Source: Helicobacter sp. MIT 11-5569 (lineage in GTDB: Bacteria; Campylobacterota; Campylobacteria; Campylobacterales; Helicobacteraceae). From it: a stretch of 64,000 bases of DNA. Under the pieces are notes generated by a model. It had not been told where the DNA came from. It saw only the letters and a program-made list of their open reading frames with translations, and searched no databases. This document shows, piece by piece, positions 9,928 to 18,956 of the stretch. Each line of letters starts with the position of its first letter. The first letter of the stretch is position 1. Location of the stretch: NCBI RefSeq assembly GCF_000765695.2, contig NZ_JRPB02000002.1:167927-231926 (forward strand). Reading direction: 5' to 3'. The position numbers were made by a program, and so were the translations under genes.

Positions 9928-10512
9928 ATGCTAGGAAAAACACATATTAGCTTTGCGCTTGGACTTGGTGCATTAAGTGCGATAGGTTTTTCTGCACTTT
10001 CAAATACCCCTTTAAACCCAAAAGACCTTAGTGTTTTTTATGGAGCGGTAACCTTAGGTGCTTTATTGCCCGATATTGATGAGCCAAATTCCACGCTTGG
10101 TAGAAAAACGATTGGAATCTCAAATGCGATTAAAGCACTCTTTGGGCATAGAGGGCTAACGCATAGCATTACTTTTATCGTGTTTGTTGGAATCCTATTG
10201 CTAGTTTTAAGCGTTTTTGGTGTTGAGGCTTTACAAGGGATTCCGCTTGTGAATAGTTTTGTCAAAGATTTAGATAGCGCAACGCTAGAAATTTTCATTT
10301 TTGGAATCCTGCTTGGCTGCGTGTTTCATCTCTTTGGAGATATGCTAACAATTAGTGGCGTGCCTTTGTTTTTGCCATTTAAAACACAAAATTATCATCT
10401 CACGCCTGCATTTTTGCGCTTTAAAACAGGTGGAATCTGGGATTATGCAGTAGGTGCTTTTTGTCTTAGTGTTTTTGGGATATTAAATGTAATGTATTTT
10501 GGATTTAGATAA
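9928..10512 (+). CDS. YdjM/DUF457-type membrane-bound metal-dependent hydrolase
   Basis: A 194-residue membrane protein with the pattern MLGKTHISFALGLG at the N-terminus, GALLPDIDEPNS and GHRGLTHSITF, the metal-binding His/Asp motifs of the YdjM family. Several hydrophobic helices follow. The family is annotated as membrane-bound metal-dependent hydrolases without a defined substrate. Its last base overlaps the start of the response regulator, so it heads or joins that operon. Confidence 0.8.
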   Translation: MLGKTHISFALGLGALSAIGFSALSNTPLNPKDLSVFYGAVTLGALLPDIDEPNSTLGRKTIGISNAIKALFGHRGLTHSITFIVFVGILLLVLSVFGVEALQGIPLVNSFVKDLDSATLEIFIFGILLGCVFHLFGDMLTISGVPLFLPFKTQNYHLTPAFLRFKTGGIWDYAVGAFCLSVFGILNVMYFGFR

Positions 10513-11174
10513 TGCGTGCGAAAATTTTGTTACTAGAAGATGATATGGCGTTGCAAGAGATTATTGCGGAATGTTTAGAAGAAGAGGGTTACGCGGTTGT
10601 TTGCTGTAATAATGGTTTAGACGCAGCAAACAAAGCCTATGAAATGGATTTTGATATTTTATTGCTTGATGTAATGGTTGCCGGACAGAGCGGGTTTGAA
10701 GCATTGCGCGAGATTAGAGAGAGCGGAAAAGACACGCCCGCGATTTTTATTACCGCATTAAACACATTAAAAGACTTAGAAATTGGCTTTAAAAGTGGCT
10801 GTGATGATTATCTTAAGAAGCCTTTTGAGCTTTCAGAACTTTTATTAAGAATACAAGCGCAACTCAAGCGCAAAGGCAAAAATACTATCTTTGATTTTGG
10901 CAATGGCTATTGCTTTGATAGCAAAACAGAAATATTATATTTAGACAATAAAATCCAAAAAATCCCCGCAAAAGAAAGGGAGTTATTAAAGATTCTACTA
11001 AAGCATGAAGGAGAATTTGTAGCCTTAGAGCAGATTTATAGTGTATTGTGGGGATATGATGAAGAGCCAAGTGAGCTTAGCTTGCGCGTGTATATTAAGA
11101 ATCTACGCCATATCGTAGGAAAAGATAATATCCTAACAAGGCGCGGTGAGGGCTATTGCTACAAAAAAGCATAA
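10512..11174 (+). CDS. OmpR-family response regulator
   Basis: A 220-residue two-component regulator. The receiver domain has the acidic pair EDD at residues 9-11, the phospho-acceptor Asp53 in LLLDVMV, and the conserved Lys in DDYLKKPFE. The C-terminal winged-helix DNA-binding domain runs from about residue 125 to the end (ELSLRVYIKNLRHIVG, RRGEGYCY). The kinase gene follows immediately. No target genes can be assigned from the sequence. Confidence 0.9.
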   Translation: MRAKILLLEDDMALQEIIAECLEEEGYAVVCCNNGLDAANKAYEMDFDILLLDVMVAGQSGFEALREIRESGKDTPAIFITALNTLKDLEIGFKSGCDDYLKKPFELSELLLRIQAQLKRKGKNTIFDFGNGYCFDSKTEILYLDNKIQKIPAKERELLKILLKHEGEFVALEQIYSVLWGYDEEPSELSLRVYIKNLRHIVGKDNILTRRGEGYCYKKA

Positions 11175-11196
11175 AAAGGGTATAAAAAGGTTCAAA

Positions 11197-12486
11197 ATGC
11201 AAAAAGCGCAAATAGATGTCAGTAAAAAAACCGCTTTTAAGATTCTCGCATTATATATGCTAACAAGTTGCGTGTTTTTGGTGGTTGTATTTTATGGTTG
11301 GTATCAGACAAAAAAGGATTCTATCCTAGAATCTAAAATCAATGCACTTTTTGAAAATGCGCATACTTTGGTTGTGTATTTGTATGAACAATCTCAAAAT
11401 AACCCCGCAAAAGCCTTAGATTACAAAGAGCTTTTTAAAAGCGCGTATAGAGAACTTGGGATTCCTTTTTTGCTGGTTAGAGACAATGGAGAAATTATTT
11501 TTAGCGCGTTAGAAGAGATTAACACACCTAATCAAGTGCGAGAAATTTTAGATGCGCAAAGCTTCTTAAAAGCATCAAACCACAGAAGAGATAAAATCGT
11601 ATTTGCTGATACAGGAATGTATTTCATCACACAGCGTGGCGGGAGATTTTGGCATTTAATGCAACGCAATTTTAGAGACAAATCTTCAAATGCAATCTAT
11701 ATGCTAGTGTATTCAAAAGGCATACAATCCGAGCTTTACGCGCTTTTAGGCGTGATTTTTGCAAGCTTTATCGGCGCGCTTTTAGCGATGAGCGTGGTTG
11801 CATATTTTTTACTCTCTCTAAGCCTAAAACCCCTAAGAGAGAAAATCCAGCATTTAAACGCGTTTATCAAAGATTCCACACACGAGATAAACACACCTTT
11901 GAGCATAATCTTAATGAGCATTGAGCGGATTAAAACGCAAGAATTAAGCACTGCAGAGCAAAAAAAGTTTGAACGCATAAAGCTAGCAGCGCAAACATTA
12001 GAGCAGATTTACCAAGATTTGCTCTTTAACGCATTTGATGAAGCAAAAGATTCAAAACTTGAAACAATCGCCCTAGAAGCGTTAATCGCAGAGCGTATTG
12101 CATATTTCGAGCCTTTTTTTAAGCAAAAAAATATCGCAATAACATTTTCTCTAAAAGGCTGCACCAAAAGTAGCATTAGCGCAAACCATAGCAGAATCTC
12201 ACGCGTAGTGGATAATCTCCTTGATAATGCACTAAAATACACGCAAAATGGCGGAAGCGTGGAAGTAACCTTAGGACAGAATTTTTTACGCATAAAAGAT
12301 AATGGTTGTGGGATAAATAAAAAACATCTTGATAAGATTTTTAAACGCTATTATCGTGCTAATGCAGACCAAGGCGGATTTGGAATCGGACTTGCCTTAG
12401 TGCAGCAAATTTGCGCACTTTATAAAATCACAATCACATGCACTAGCGTAGAGGGAGAGGGAAGCACATTTCAATTAGAATGGTAA
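11197..12486 (+). CDS. Sensor histidine kinase
   Basis: A 429-residue membrane sensor partnered with the preceding regulator. Two membrane helices (about residues 13-33 and 180-205) bracket a periplasmic sensor of ~145 residues. The H-box is STHEINTPLSIIL, the N-box NLLDNALKYTQNG, followed by DNGCGI and GGFGIGLAL ATP-lid motifs. I chose ATG 11197 because an AAGG site precedes it; a longer in-frame start at 11146 lies inside the regulator gene. The stimulus is not evident. Confidence 0.88.
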   Translation: MQKAQIDVSKKTAFKILALYMLTSCVFLVVVFYGWYQTKKDSILESKINALFENAHTLVVYLYEQSQNNPAKALDYKELFKSAYRELGIPFLLVRDNGEIIFSALEEINTPNQVREILDAQSFLKASNHRRDKIVFADTGMYFITQRGGRFWHLMQRNFRDKSSNAIYMLVYSKGIQSELYALLGVIFASFIGALLAMSVVAYFLLSLSLKPLREKIQHLNAFIKDSTHEINTPLSIILMSIERIKTQELSTAEQKKFERIKLAAQTLEQIYQDLLFNAFDEAKDSKLETIALEALIAERIAYFEPFFKQKNIAITFSLKGCTKSSISANHSRISRVVDNLLDNALKYTQNGGSVEVTLGQNFLRIKDNGCGINKKHLDKIFKRYYRANADQGGFGIGLALVQQICALYKITITCTSVEGEGSTFQLEW

Positions 12487-12507
12487 TTCACCTTTTTAAC
12501 TAAAAGT

Positions 12508-12522
12508 TGGAATAGTAATTGC
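12508..12522 (+). promoter_or_regulatory. Sigma54 (RpoN) promoter for flgE
   Basis: TGGAAT-N5-TTGC with the GG and GC dinucleotides at the correct 10-bp step. It lies about 37 bp before the flgE start codon, in the short gap after the kinase gene. The same variant box precedes flgI and the flagellin in this window. Confidence 0.85.
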
Positions 12523-12559
12523 TTAACACTTTGCAAAATACTTTTTAAAAGGATTGCAA

Positions 12560-14911
12560 ATGTTACGTTCATTATGGTCAGGTGTAAGCGGTATGCAAGC
12601 ACATCAAGTTGCATTAGATGTTGAGTCAAACAATATTGCAAACGTTAATACTAATGGTTTTAAATATGCAAGAGCAGATTTTTCTACAATGATTAGTCAG
12701 ACAAAACGTGCTGCTACGATTCCTTATGCAGGATATGGAGGAGTGAATAATTATTCTGTCGGTTTAGGAACAGGGATTGAAACAACAACTAAAGTTTTCG
12801 AACAAGGTTCTTTGCAAAATACAGATAGAAAAGGAGACTTGGCACTAAGTGGTCAAGGATTGTTTGTTGTTAGTAACAATGGCGGATATTCTAATATGTA
12901 TACTAGAGATGGTGCTTTTATGTTTGACGCGGTTGGAAACTTCGTTAATACAAGCGGATTTATCGTGCAAGGTTGGGTTAGGGATTTATCTAAGCTAGGT
13001 TGTGCTTGTGGTGGGGATGCTTTAAACAGAGTGGATTCCACAGGTCCGGTTGGGAATATCACGATTGACCCACGTCTTACGATTCCAGCGAGAAAGACAA
13101 GTGTGGTTACAGGGAATATCAACCTAACAAGTGGTAATAAAACAGAAAACATTACTTGTCCAAGTCCGCTAGATAGCTCTGGCTCAAATAACTATATCGC
13201 AGGGGGATTAGATAGAGTTTATGATACAAGCGATAAACAGCATGAGATTCCTAAAGATATGGGTGTAATGTTTAATGAGTCAGGAGAGGCACTACGTCTC
13301 CAAGAAGGGCAAGGGGTATGGATTAGCTACCAAACAGCGACATCAAGACCTATCGACATAGGCAACAACCTTGGCAATGGTCCAATTTCTACTACTGTAA
13401 CGATTAATGGTGAAACAATCACTTGGACAAATGATACTACTGCAAATGGCACTAACCATTTATTAGCTGCTCAAAGAGCGATTAATAACTTCAAAGACAA
13501 AACGGGTGTAGAAGCGATTATTGAAAATAATAGGCTTATTTTGCAAAACAAAAACCAAACTGATGGAAGTGAGAAAACTAAAAATATTGATGCAAGTGGT
13601 TTTGATAATGGAATCTTTAATGGTGGTGGATTTGTGCAAGGAGCTCCTGGAGATTCCACATCTACCAAAGTTACAACTGCTTTTAGATATGAGTATAATC
13701 AACAAACAACACCTAATTTAGATGCTGGGAAGTTTAGAACCACAGAGGATTTACGCGCAATCATGCAAGCAGATGCAAATCGTGTGAAGATTTTTGGTGG
13801 GGATTCTGGTGCATATCAAAGGGCTGCTAGCAATGGTGCAACCAATGCAGCAAATGGTCCAGGTAGGATTCCAGATTCAGGCTCTCAACTTGCTCCAACT
13901 AGGGGTCCAAATAATATCGGTTTTAATAATAGTGCTTATGGGGTCAAGGTTACTTTAAATAGCTTAGGGCAATTTGAGATTATGAACAAAGATGATGGTC
14001 ATAAAGCAGATAGTGCAAACTCTACTGGGGTAATCGGAGATGCAGCATTTGATAGCTTAAATATTTTTGTCTCTGCATTCCATGATGCAAATACCTCAAG
14101 CAATGTCTTGTTTAAAAACCAAATGAAAGCGATGAATACAGGTGTGTTGGTCGAAGGTGGGCAAGTAACAACAACTTCTGGCTTAAGAATGGCGACATTT
14201 GCACAAACGATTGATATTTATGATAGTTTGGGTAATAAACACGAATTTACAATGCAGTTCCAAAAAGAAGGAACATCTGAGTGGAGCTTCCGTATTATTG
14301 TCCCAGAGCCTGCTGAGCTTATTGGTTCTACTGCACAACGCACTAATATTTTAGAAGGAGGTAGCATTACCTTTGGAGAAAATGGAGAGTTATTAGGAGT
14401 AAATCCATCTACGATTCAGTTTAAACCAAACTCAGGAGCTTCTTCTCCTCAAAATATTGAATTAAACTTTGGAAAAGGTGGTGGATTTGACGGGATTACA
14501 AGCACAGCTAGGGAATCCCAAGCGCAAAAAGTCAATGGAGATGGCTATGCTTCTGGAGTCTTAAAAGAGTATTATTTTGACAAAACAGGAACAATGATAG
14601 GAAGCTTTGATAATGGAGTGCATCTCGCTTTAGCACAAGTAGCAGTCGCGACATTTGCAAACTATGAGGGCTTGCAAGAGAGCGGAAGCAATTTATACGC
14701 AGAATCCGCAAACTCTGGGCAAGCAACTATCGGAACAGCCGGAACAGGTGGGCGCGCTGATATTGCAGCGTCTAAACTTGAAATGAGTAACGCAGACTTA
14801 TCTCGAGGACTTACACAACTTATTGTCGTCCAAAGAGGATTCCAAGCCAACTCAAAATCTGTAACCACAGCTGACCAAATCCTAAATACACTGCTAGGCT
14901 TGAAGCAGTAA
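12560..14911 (+). CDS. flgE: Flagellar hook protein FlgE
   Basis: A 783-residue structural protein of the flagellar hook, exported through the flagellar type III system. The N-terminus MLRSLWSGVSGMQAHQ with ESNNIANVNTNGFKYARADF is the flg rod/hook signature, and the C-terminus VVQRGFQANSKSVTTADQILNTLLGLKQ is the matching coiled-coil end. The middle is expanded, as usual in Campylobacterota hooks. ATG 12560 is preferred over an in-frame TTG at 12554 because the AAAGGA site is correctly spaced for it. A sigma54 promoter sits just upstream. Confidence 0.95.
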   Translation: MLRSLWSGVSGMQAHQVALDVESNNIANVNTNGFKYARADFSTMISQTKRAATIPYAGYGGVNNYSVGLGTGIETTTKVFEQGSLQNTDRKGDLALSGQGLFVVSNNGGYSNMYTRDGAFMFDAVGNFVNTSGFIVQGWVRDLSKLGCACGGDALNRVDSTGPVGNITIDPRLTIPARKTSVVTGNINLTSGNKTENITCPSPLDSSGSNNYIAGGLDRVYDTSDKQHEIPKDMGVMFNESGEALRLQEGQGVWISYQTATSRPIDIGNNLGNGPISTTVTINGETITWTNDTTANGTNHLLAAQRAINNFKDKTGVEAIIENNRLILQNKNQTDGSEKTKNIDASGFDNGIFNGGGFVQGAPGDSTSTKVTTAFRYEYNQQTTPNLDAGKFRTTEDLRAIMQADANRVKIFGGDSGAYQRAASNGATNAANGPGRIPDSGSQLAPTRGPNNIGFNNSAYGVKVTLNSLGQFEIMNKDDGHKADSANSTGVIGDAAFDSLNIFVSAFHDANTSSNVLFKNQMKAMNTGVLVEGGQVTTTSGLRMATFAQTIDIYDSLGNKHEFTMQFQKEGTSEWSFRIIVPEPAELIGSTAQRTNILEGGSITFGENGELLGVNPSTIQFKPNSGASSPQNIELNFGKGGGFDGITSTARESQAQKVNGDGYASGVLKEYYFDKTGTMIGSFDNGVHLALAQVAVATFANYEGLQESGSNLYAESANSGQATIGTAGTGGRADIAASKLEMSNADLSRGLTQLIVVQRGFQANSKSVTTADQILNTLLGLKQ

Positions 14912-14997
14912 TTTTAAGGTAATGCGCTAACGCAAAATCCCTAACCATAGCCAACCAAGTTTAACTCTTTGGCTGGCGTGAAGTAGCAATCTTCTTT

Positions 14998-15040
14998 AGC
15001 CCCTAGATTCTATCTTTTTGGAATCGTGGGGCTTTTGTTT
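14998..15040 (+). terminator. Rho-independent terminator after flgE
   Basis: A hairpin with 13-bp arms (AGCCCCTAGATTC / GAATCGTGGGGCT, two mismatches) is followed by TTTTGTTTTT. A smaller AGCCAA/TTGGCT hairpin lies at about 14949-14974. The rest of the 305-bp gap to 15217 is AT-rich with no gene that I can support. Confidence 0.75.
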
Positions 15041-15216
15041 TTATAAATTGTAATTATTTTATATATATTTTACAGGCGTTTTAAATCTATTTTAAAATTT
15101 ATTTTAATATAGTTTTAAGCTAGAATTAACCTTACAAAATTTCAAAGTCGCAAGCTATTACAGGTATTTTAGAGAAGAGATTGATAAGAAAGCAGGTATA
15201 ACAAGGATTTAATTTT

Positions 15217-15405
15217 ATGAGTAAAAAAGATAGCATAAAAGAAAATATCGGAACACTAAGAGCGTTTGCTATATTATTTTTAACTTCAATCTTTGGTGTT
15301 TTGGGATATGCTGTAGCTAATTTTGAATCTTTGGACTTTTTTAAAATGTTTGCAGGAATTATAATTTTAATTTTTTTTAGTTTCTATATTTGCTTTTATT
15401 ATTAA
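15217..15405 (+). CDS. Small membrane protein, possibly frameshifted at its 3' end
   Basis: A 62-residue protein: a charged head (MSKKDSIKENIGTLR) and two hydrophobic segments (about residues 15-32 and 43-60). An AAGGA site precedes the start. The ORF ends abruptly in ...FFSFYICFYY after a run of eight T at 15371-15378. In the frame reached by losing one T, the second helix would end SIFAFIIKKHREQ, a more normal helix end with basic residues, so an indel at this tract is possible. A second mini-ORF follows. Function unknown. Confidence 0.55.
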   Translation: MSKKDSIKENIGTLRAFAILFLTSIFGVLGYAVANFESLDFFKMFAGIIILIFFSFYICFYY

Positions 15406-15448
15406 AAAACATAGAGAGCAAATAAAATTATTGGAGGAATTAGAATAA

Positions 15449-15538
15449 TGATAAATGGTATCATCTTAATCGTATCTAGTCTTATTGCATTGGGCGTTTG
15501 CGTTTGGCTTCTAGCTAAAAGTATAGCTAAAGAATAAT
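15449..15538 (+). CDS. 29-residue single-helix membrane protein
   Basis: MINGIILIVSS... through ...LLAKSIAKE: a mini-protein made of one membrane helix followed by a short basic tail. A GGAGG site at 15434-15438 precedes the ATG. It follows the 62-residue membrane ORF closely, and the two look like a co-expressed pair of small membrane proteins. I do not recognise a named family with confidence. Confidence 0.45.
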
Positions 15539-15895
15539 ATTAATAGTTTTCTCTGAAATGTAGGATAGGCTTTTATGTTTCAAAAGATAAACTCTTTTAA
15601 CTAAAATCAAATAAACTCTGCGAAGCTCATTACATAAAAACCGCAAAAATGAAAATGCAACGCGCTTATGCTCGGTTTGGTTATTTTCTTGCCACTGAAT
15701 TTGGCGCGAAAGATACAAATCTAAAAGAATTGTAGGAATAAGCTTCGTAGCTTTTGCAAATCTCAATAAAAGGCTGTTTTGAGTTGATTTGGAATCCTAC
15801 TTTAAGCTAGTATAATGCACTAAATATTATAGTATTAAACTAAATAAACTTGATATTAGTAGTATAAACTTTATTGATTTTTTTGTATTTTTTGC

Positions 15896-15901
15896 TATAA
15901 T
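15896..15901 (+). promoter_or_regulatory. -10 box (TATAAT) for htpG
   Basis: TATAAT preceded by T-rich DNA, about 30 bp before the htpG ATG; this matches the -10-only, T-periodic sigma70 promoters of Campylobacterota. The ~390-bp gap 15539-15931 otherwise shows no gene I can support. Confidence 0.55.
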
Positions 15902-15931
15902 GCGCCAAAATTTTTTAAAAAGGATTAAATT

Positions 15932-17815
15932 ATGGCAAAGCATACTTTTCAAACAGAAGTGAATCAACTCTTAGATTTGATGATACATTCTTTGTATTCT
16001 AATAAAGAAATTTTTTTAAGAGAGCTTATAAGCAACGCGTCAGACGCGCTTGACAAACTACAATATTTAACACTAACTGATGAAAAACTAAAATCCCTTA
16101 GCTTCACCCCAAAAATTGATATTTCCTTTGATAGTGAGAAAAATATTTTAACCATTAGCGATAGTGGAATCGGAATGAACGAGCAAGATTTGATTGAGAA
16201 TCTAGGAACGATTGCGAAAAGTGGGACGAAAAATTTTCTCTCCAAACTTAGCGGGGATAAGAAAAAGGATTCCGCGTTAATTGGGCAATTTGGTGTGGGA
16301 TTTTATTCTGCATTTATGGTTGCAAGCAAAATCATTGTAACAACCAAAAAAGCTGGAGAAGAACAAGCTTATGCGTGGATTAGCAATGGAAGCGGAGAAT
16401 TTGAGATTGAAAAATGCGAAAAAGAGTCGCATGGAAGCGAGATTAAACTTTATCTCAAAGAGGACGAAAAGGAATGGACAAGCCGCTGGAGGATTGAAGA
16501 GATTATCAAAAAATATTCTGACCATATTCCATTCCCGATTTTCTTGCATTACACAGAGACCAAAAGTGAGGGCGAGGGTGAGAGCAAAAAAGAGATTATA
16601 GAAGAGAAAAATGAGCAAGTGAATAAAGCGTCTGCGCTTTGGCGTGTGGCGAAAAAGGACTTAAAAGACGAGGAATATAAAGAGTTTTATAAAAATTTAA
16701 GCTATGATTCTAGCGATCCGCTTTCTTGGATTCACACAAAAGTAGAGGGGACATTAGAATACACGACTTTATTTTATATTCCGCAAAGTGCGCCTTTTGA
16801 TTTGTATCGTGTGGATTATAAAAGTGGTGTGAAACTCTATGTCAAGCGCGTGTTTATCACTGATGATGATAAAGAGCTTTTACCGCCTTATTTGCGCTTT
16901 GTGCGTGGGATTATTGATAGCGAGGATTTGCCACTTAATGTAAGTCGTGAGATTCTGCAACAAAACAGAATCCTAGCAACAATCAAATCTGCTTCTACAA
17001 AAAAGATTTTAAGTGAGATTGAAGCTTTGCAAAAAGATGAAGAAAAATACAAAACTTTTTATAAAGAGTTTGGCAGATGTCTAAAAGAGGGAGTTTATAG
17101 CGATTTTGAAAATAAAGAAAAGTTGTTAGAGTTTTTGCGCTTCCAATCTAGCAAGAGCGAGGGGGCAGAGATTAGCTTCAAAGCATATAAAGAACGTATG
17201 ATTGAGGGGCAAAAAGCGATGTATTATCTACAAGGCGAAGATTTAGAGCTACTAAAAAATTCTCCTTTGTTAGACGCGTTTAAGCAAAAAGGGATTGAAG
17301 TGCTATTCTTTAGCGATGAGATTGATGGAATCGTAATGCCAATGGTAGGCGAGTATGACAAAACACCATTGCGCGCGATTACTTCTAAAGAGGCTTTGGA
17401 GGATTTGGGCGAAGTTAGTATTGCAGAAGAAACGCAAGAGAAATTTAAGGGCTTATTAGAAGTGTTTAAACAAGCTTTGGGTGAGGAAGTGCAAGAAGTG
17501 CGCTTAAGTGCTAGATTAGTCGATGCACCTTCATGCGTAGTAGAGCCTGAAGACCAAAATAGCGCAATGCTAAAAATGATGAAACAAATGGGCGCAATGG
17601 GTATGGGTGGTGATATTCCAGAGCCAAAGCCGATTTTAGAGCTTAATCCAAACCATAGCATTTTAACGCGTCTTTTAGAAAATCAAGAGAGTGAAAAAAC
17701 AAAAGAAATTGCGCATTTGTTGTTAGAGGAAGCAAAGTTGCTTGCGGGTGGTAAGCTTAAAGATGTGAATGCGTTTGTCAAACGCTTAAATACGCTTTTG
17801 CAAGAAACACTTTAA
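15932..17815 (+). CDS. htpG: Molecular chaperone HtpG (Hsp90)
   Basis: A 627-residue cytosolic ATP-dependent chaperone. N-terminal GHKL ATPase motifs are clear: SNASDALDKLQ, DSGIGMNEQDLIENLGTIAKSGT and GQFGVGFYSAFMV. The middle domain has RGIIDSEDLPLNVSRE, and the C-terminal dimerisation region follows. The length and the start (MAKHTFQTEVNQLLDLMIHSLYS, quoted in part) fit the family. A promoter -10 box lies directly upstream, so it is a single gene. Confidence 0.96.
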   Translation: MAKHTFQTEVNQLLDLMIHSLYSNKEIFLRELISNASDALDKLQYLTLTDEKLKSLSFTPKIDISFDSEKNILTISDSGIGMNEQDLIENLGTIAKSGTKNFLSKLSGDKKKDSALIGQFGVGFYSAFMVASKIIVTTKKAGEEQAYAWISNGSGEFEIEKCEKESHGSEIKLYLKEDEKEWTSRWRIEEIIKKYSDHIPFPIFLHYTETKSEGEGESKKEIIEEKNEQVNKASALWRVAKKDLKDEEYKEFYKNLSYDSSDPLSWIHTKVEGTLEYTTLFYIPQSAPFDLYRVDYKSGVKLYVKRVFITDDDKELLPPYLRFVRGIIDSEDLPLNVSREILQQNRILATIKSASTKKILSEIEALQKDEEKYKTFYKEFGRCLKEGVYSDFENKEKLLEFLRFQSSKSEGAEISFKAYKERMIEGQKAMYYLQGEDLELLKNSPLLDAFKQKGIEVLFFSDEIDGIVMPMVGEYDKTPLRAITSKEALEDLGEVSIAEETQEKFKGLLEVFKQALGEEVQEVRLSARLVDAPSCVVEPEDQNSAMLKMMKQMGAMGMGGDIPEPKPILELNPNHSILTRLLENQESEKTKEIAHLLLEEAKLLAGGKLKDVNAFVKRLNTLLQETL

Positions 17816-17900
17816 AAACATTTGCCAAAGAAGCGTTAAAACCAGGAAGCACTAAAACAAAGAAATGTAAAGTAGTGCTTTAGCTTGCAAAAATCTTCTT

Positions 17901-17925
17901 ATAAGATTCCATAATGGAATCTTAT
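17901..17925. terminator. Perfect hairpin at the corA 3' end, possible bidirectional terminator
   Basis: 11-bp arms (ATAAGATTCCA / TGGAATCTTAT) around TAA, overlapping the corA stop codon. A T-rich run (CTTTTTC) follows a few bases later on the + side, and GATTTTT follows on the - side. It separates convergent htpG and corA. A second imperfect stem, AGCACTA/TAGTGCT, lies at about 17848-17881 behind htpG. Confidence 0.5.
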
Positions 17926-18878
17926 AGCCACTTTTTCTTTTTGAAATACAAAATAGGAAGCACAGTTGAGATTATCATCACGCCTAAAACTATCGGATAA
18001 GAATAAGTCCATTCTAGCTCGGGCATATGTTGGAAGTTCATTCCATAAATCGTAGCAATCAGTGTTGGAGGCATCATCGCGACAGTTACAACGGTAAAGA
18101 TTTTAATCGTTTTGTTTTGTTCGATGTTGATTTGGCTAGAAAAAAGCGTTTGGATATTATCTAAAATATTCATATTAACATTTGTAAATTCTACAAGAGA
18201 GTTAATATCTTTTAGCACGATTCCTAAGCCTTTTTTTACTTCTAAGTCGGCTTTGTTTGTGCGCAAAAGTGCAGCGATTGCAAGCCTTTTATCAAAAAGA
18301 CTATCCCGCAAACTTAAGTGCATTTCTTGCAAGATTGATAGATTTTCCAAAATATCATCACCTAATTTTTTATCAAACACAACAGCGCGGCGCAAAAGGC
18401 GTGTTTGCTTAGCGATACTCTCTAGCATATCCGCGTCTTTTTCGACACGCAATTCAAAGATTTTTGCGATTAAATCAAATCCATCTTCAAAGTTTTTTGG
18501 GCTTGCAAGCACGCGTTGTTGGATTTCATCAAAGACTTTAAATTCACTATAACGCACTGTAAAAAGGATATTATGCGTAATCAAAAAAGTAATGGTCTCG
18601 TTGTGTAGGGTATTTTCTTCATTAGGGCGCGTTAAAAAGTAGGTGTTAATCGTAACTGTTTCACTGCTTTCCCAATAACGCGCGGATTCTTCGATTTCTT
18701 CCCTTTCTTCTTTGGTTGGAATATCTAGTAAGTAAGTTTTGGAGATATAGGCAATCTCTTGTGCGCTTGGGTGTAGTAAATCAATCCATAAAATATCTGC
18801 ACTAACTTCAATGGCTTCAATGGAATGTATGCTCTCTCTAACAACCATTCCATTGCGTTTAATAAATAAATTTAACAT
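17922..18878 (-). CDS. corA: CorA-type magnesium transporter
   Basis: A 318-residue protein with a long cytosolic N-terminal helical domain and two C-terminal membrane helices. The signature YGMNF is present in [13 protein letters not shown] between the helices. It mediates Mg2+ (or Co2+/Ni2+) uptake as a pentamer in the inner membrane. The end [10 protein letters not shown] is the classical basic tail. An AAGGAG site precedes the start. It lies downstream of pgk on the same strand with a strong hairpin between. Confidence 0.92.
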   Translation of the reverse strand: MLNLFIKRNGMVVRESIHSIEAIEVSADILWIDLLHPSAQEIAYISKTYLLDIPTKEEREEIEESARYWESSETVTINTYFLTRPNEENTLHNETITFLITHNILFTVRYSEFKVFDEIQQRVLASPKNFEDGFDLIAKIFELRVEKDADMLESIAKQTRLLRRAVVFDKKLGDDILENLSILQEMHLSLRDSLFDKRLAIAALLRTNKADLEVKKGLGIVLKDINSLVEFTNVNMNILDNIQTLFSSQINIEQNKTIKIFTVVTVAMMPPTLIATIYGMNFQHMPELEWTYSYPIVLGVMIISTVLPILYFKKKKWL

Positions 18879-18893
18879 TATCGCTCCTTATGC

Positions 18894-18917
18894 CTAAAGG
18901 AGGATAACCTCCTTTAG
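18894..18917. terminator. Perfect 10-bp hairpin between pgk and corA
   Basis: Arms CTAAAGGAGG / CCTCCTTTAG around ATAA, followed on the + strand by TTTTTG. Both genes run on the minus strand, where no U-run follows, so it may work as an RNA-stabilising or attenuating hairpin rather than a true terminator. Its minus-strand sequence also contains AGGAGG close to the corA ribosome site, so local pairing may matter. Confidence 0.45.
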
Positions 18918-18956
18918 TTTTTGTGGGTTAAAATAATCGAGGGTTCGTCCATTTTC

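Noticed and set aside
12554..12559. TTG 12554 as the flgE start
   Set aside because: ATG 12560 has the correctly spaced AAAGGA and gives the canonical MLRSLWSG start.
15527..15766. A 79-residue ORF on the minus strand in the htpG upstream gap
   Set aside because: No ribosome site of note, basic and unordered composition, no recognised motif, and it would run into the neighbouring mini-protein gene. I consider it non-coding, though I cannot exclude a degraded gene.
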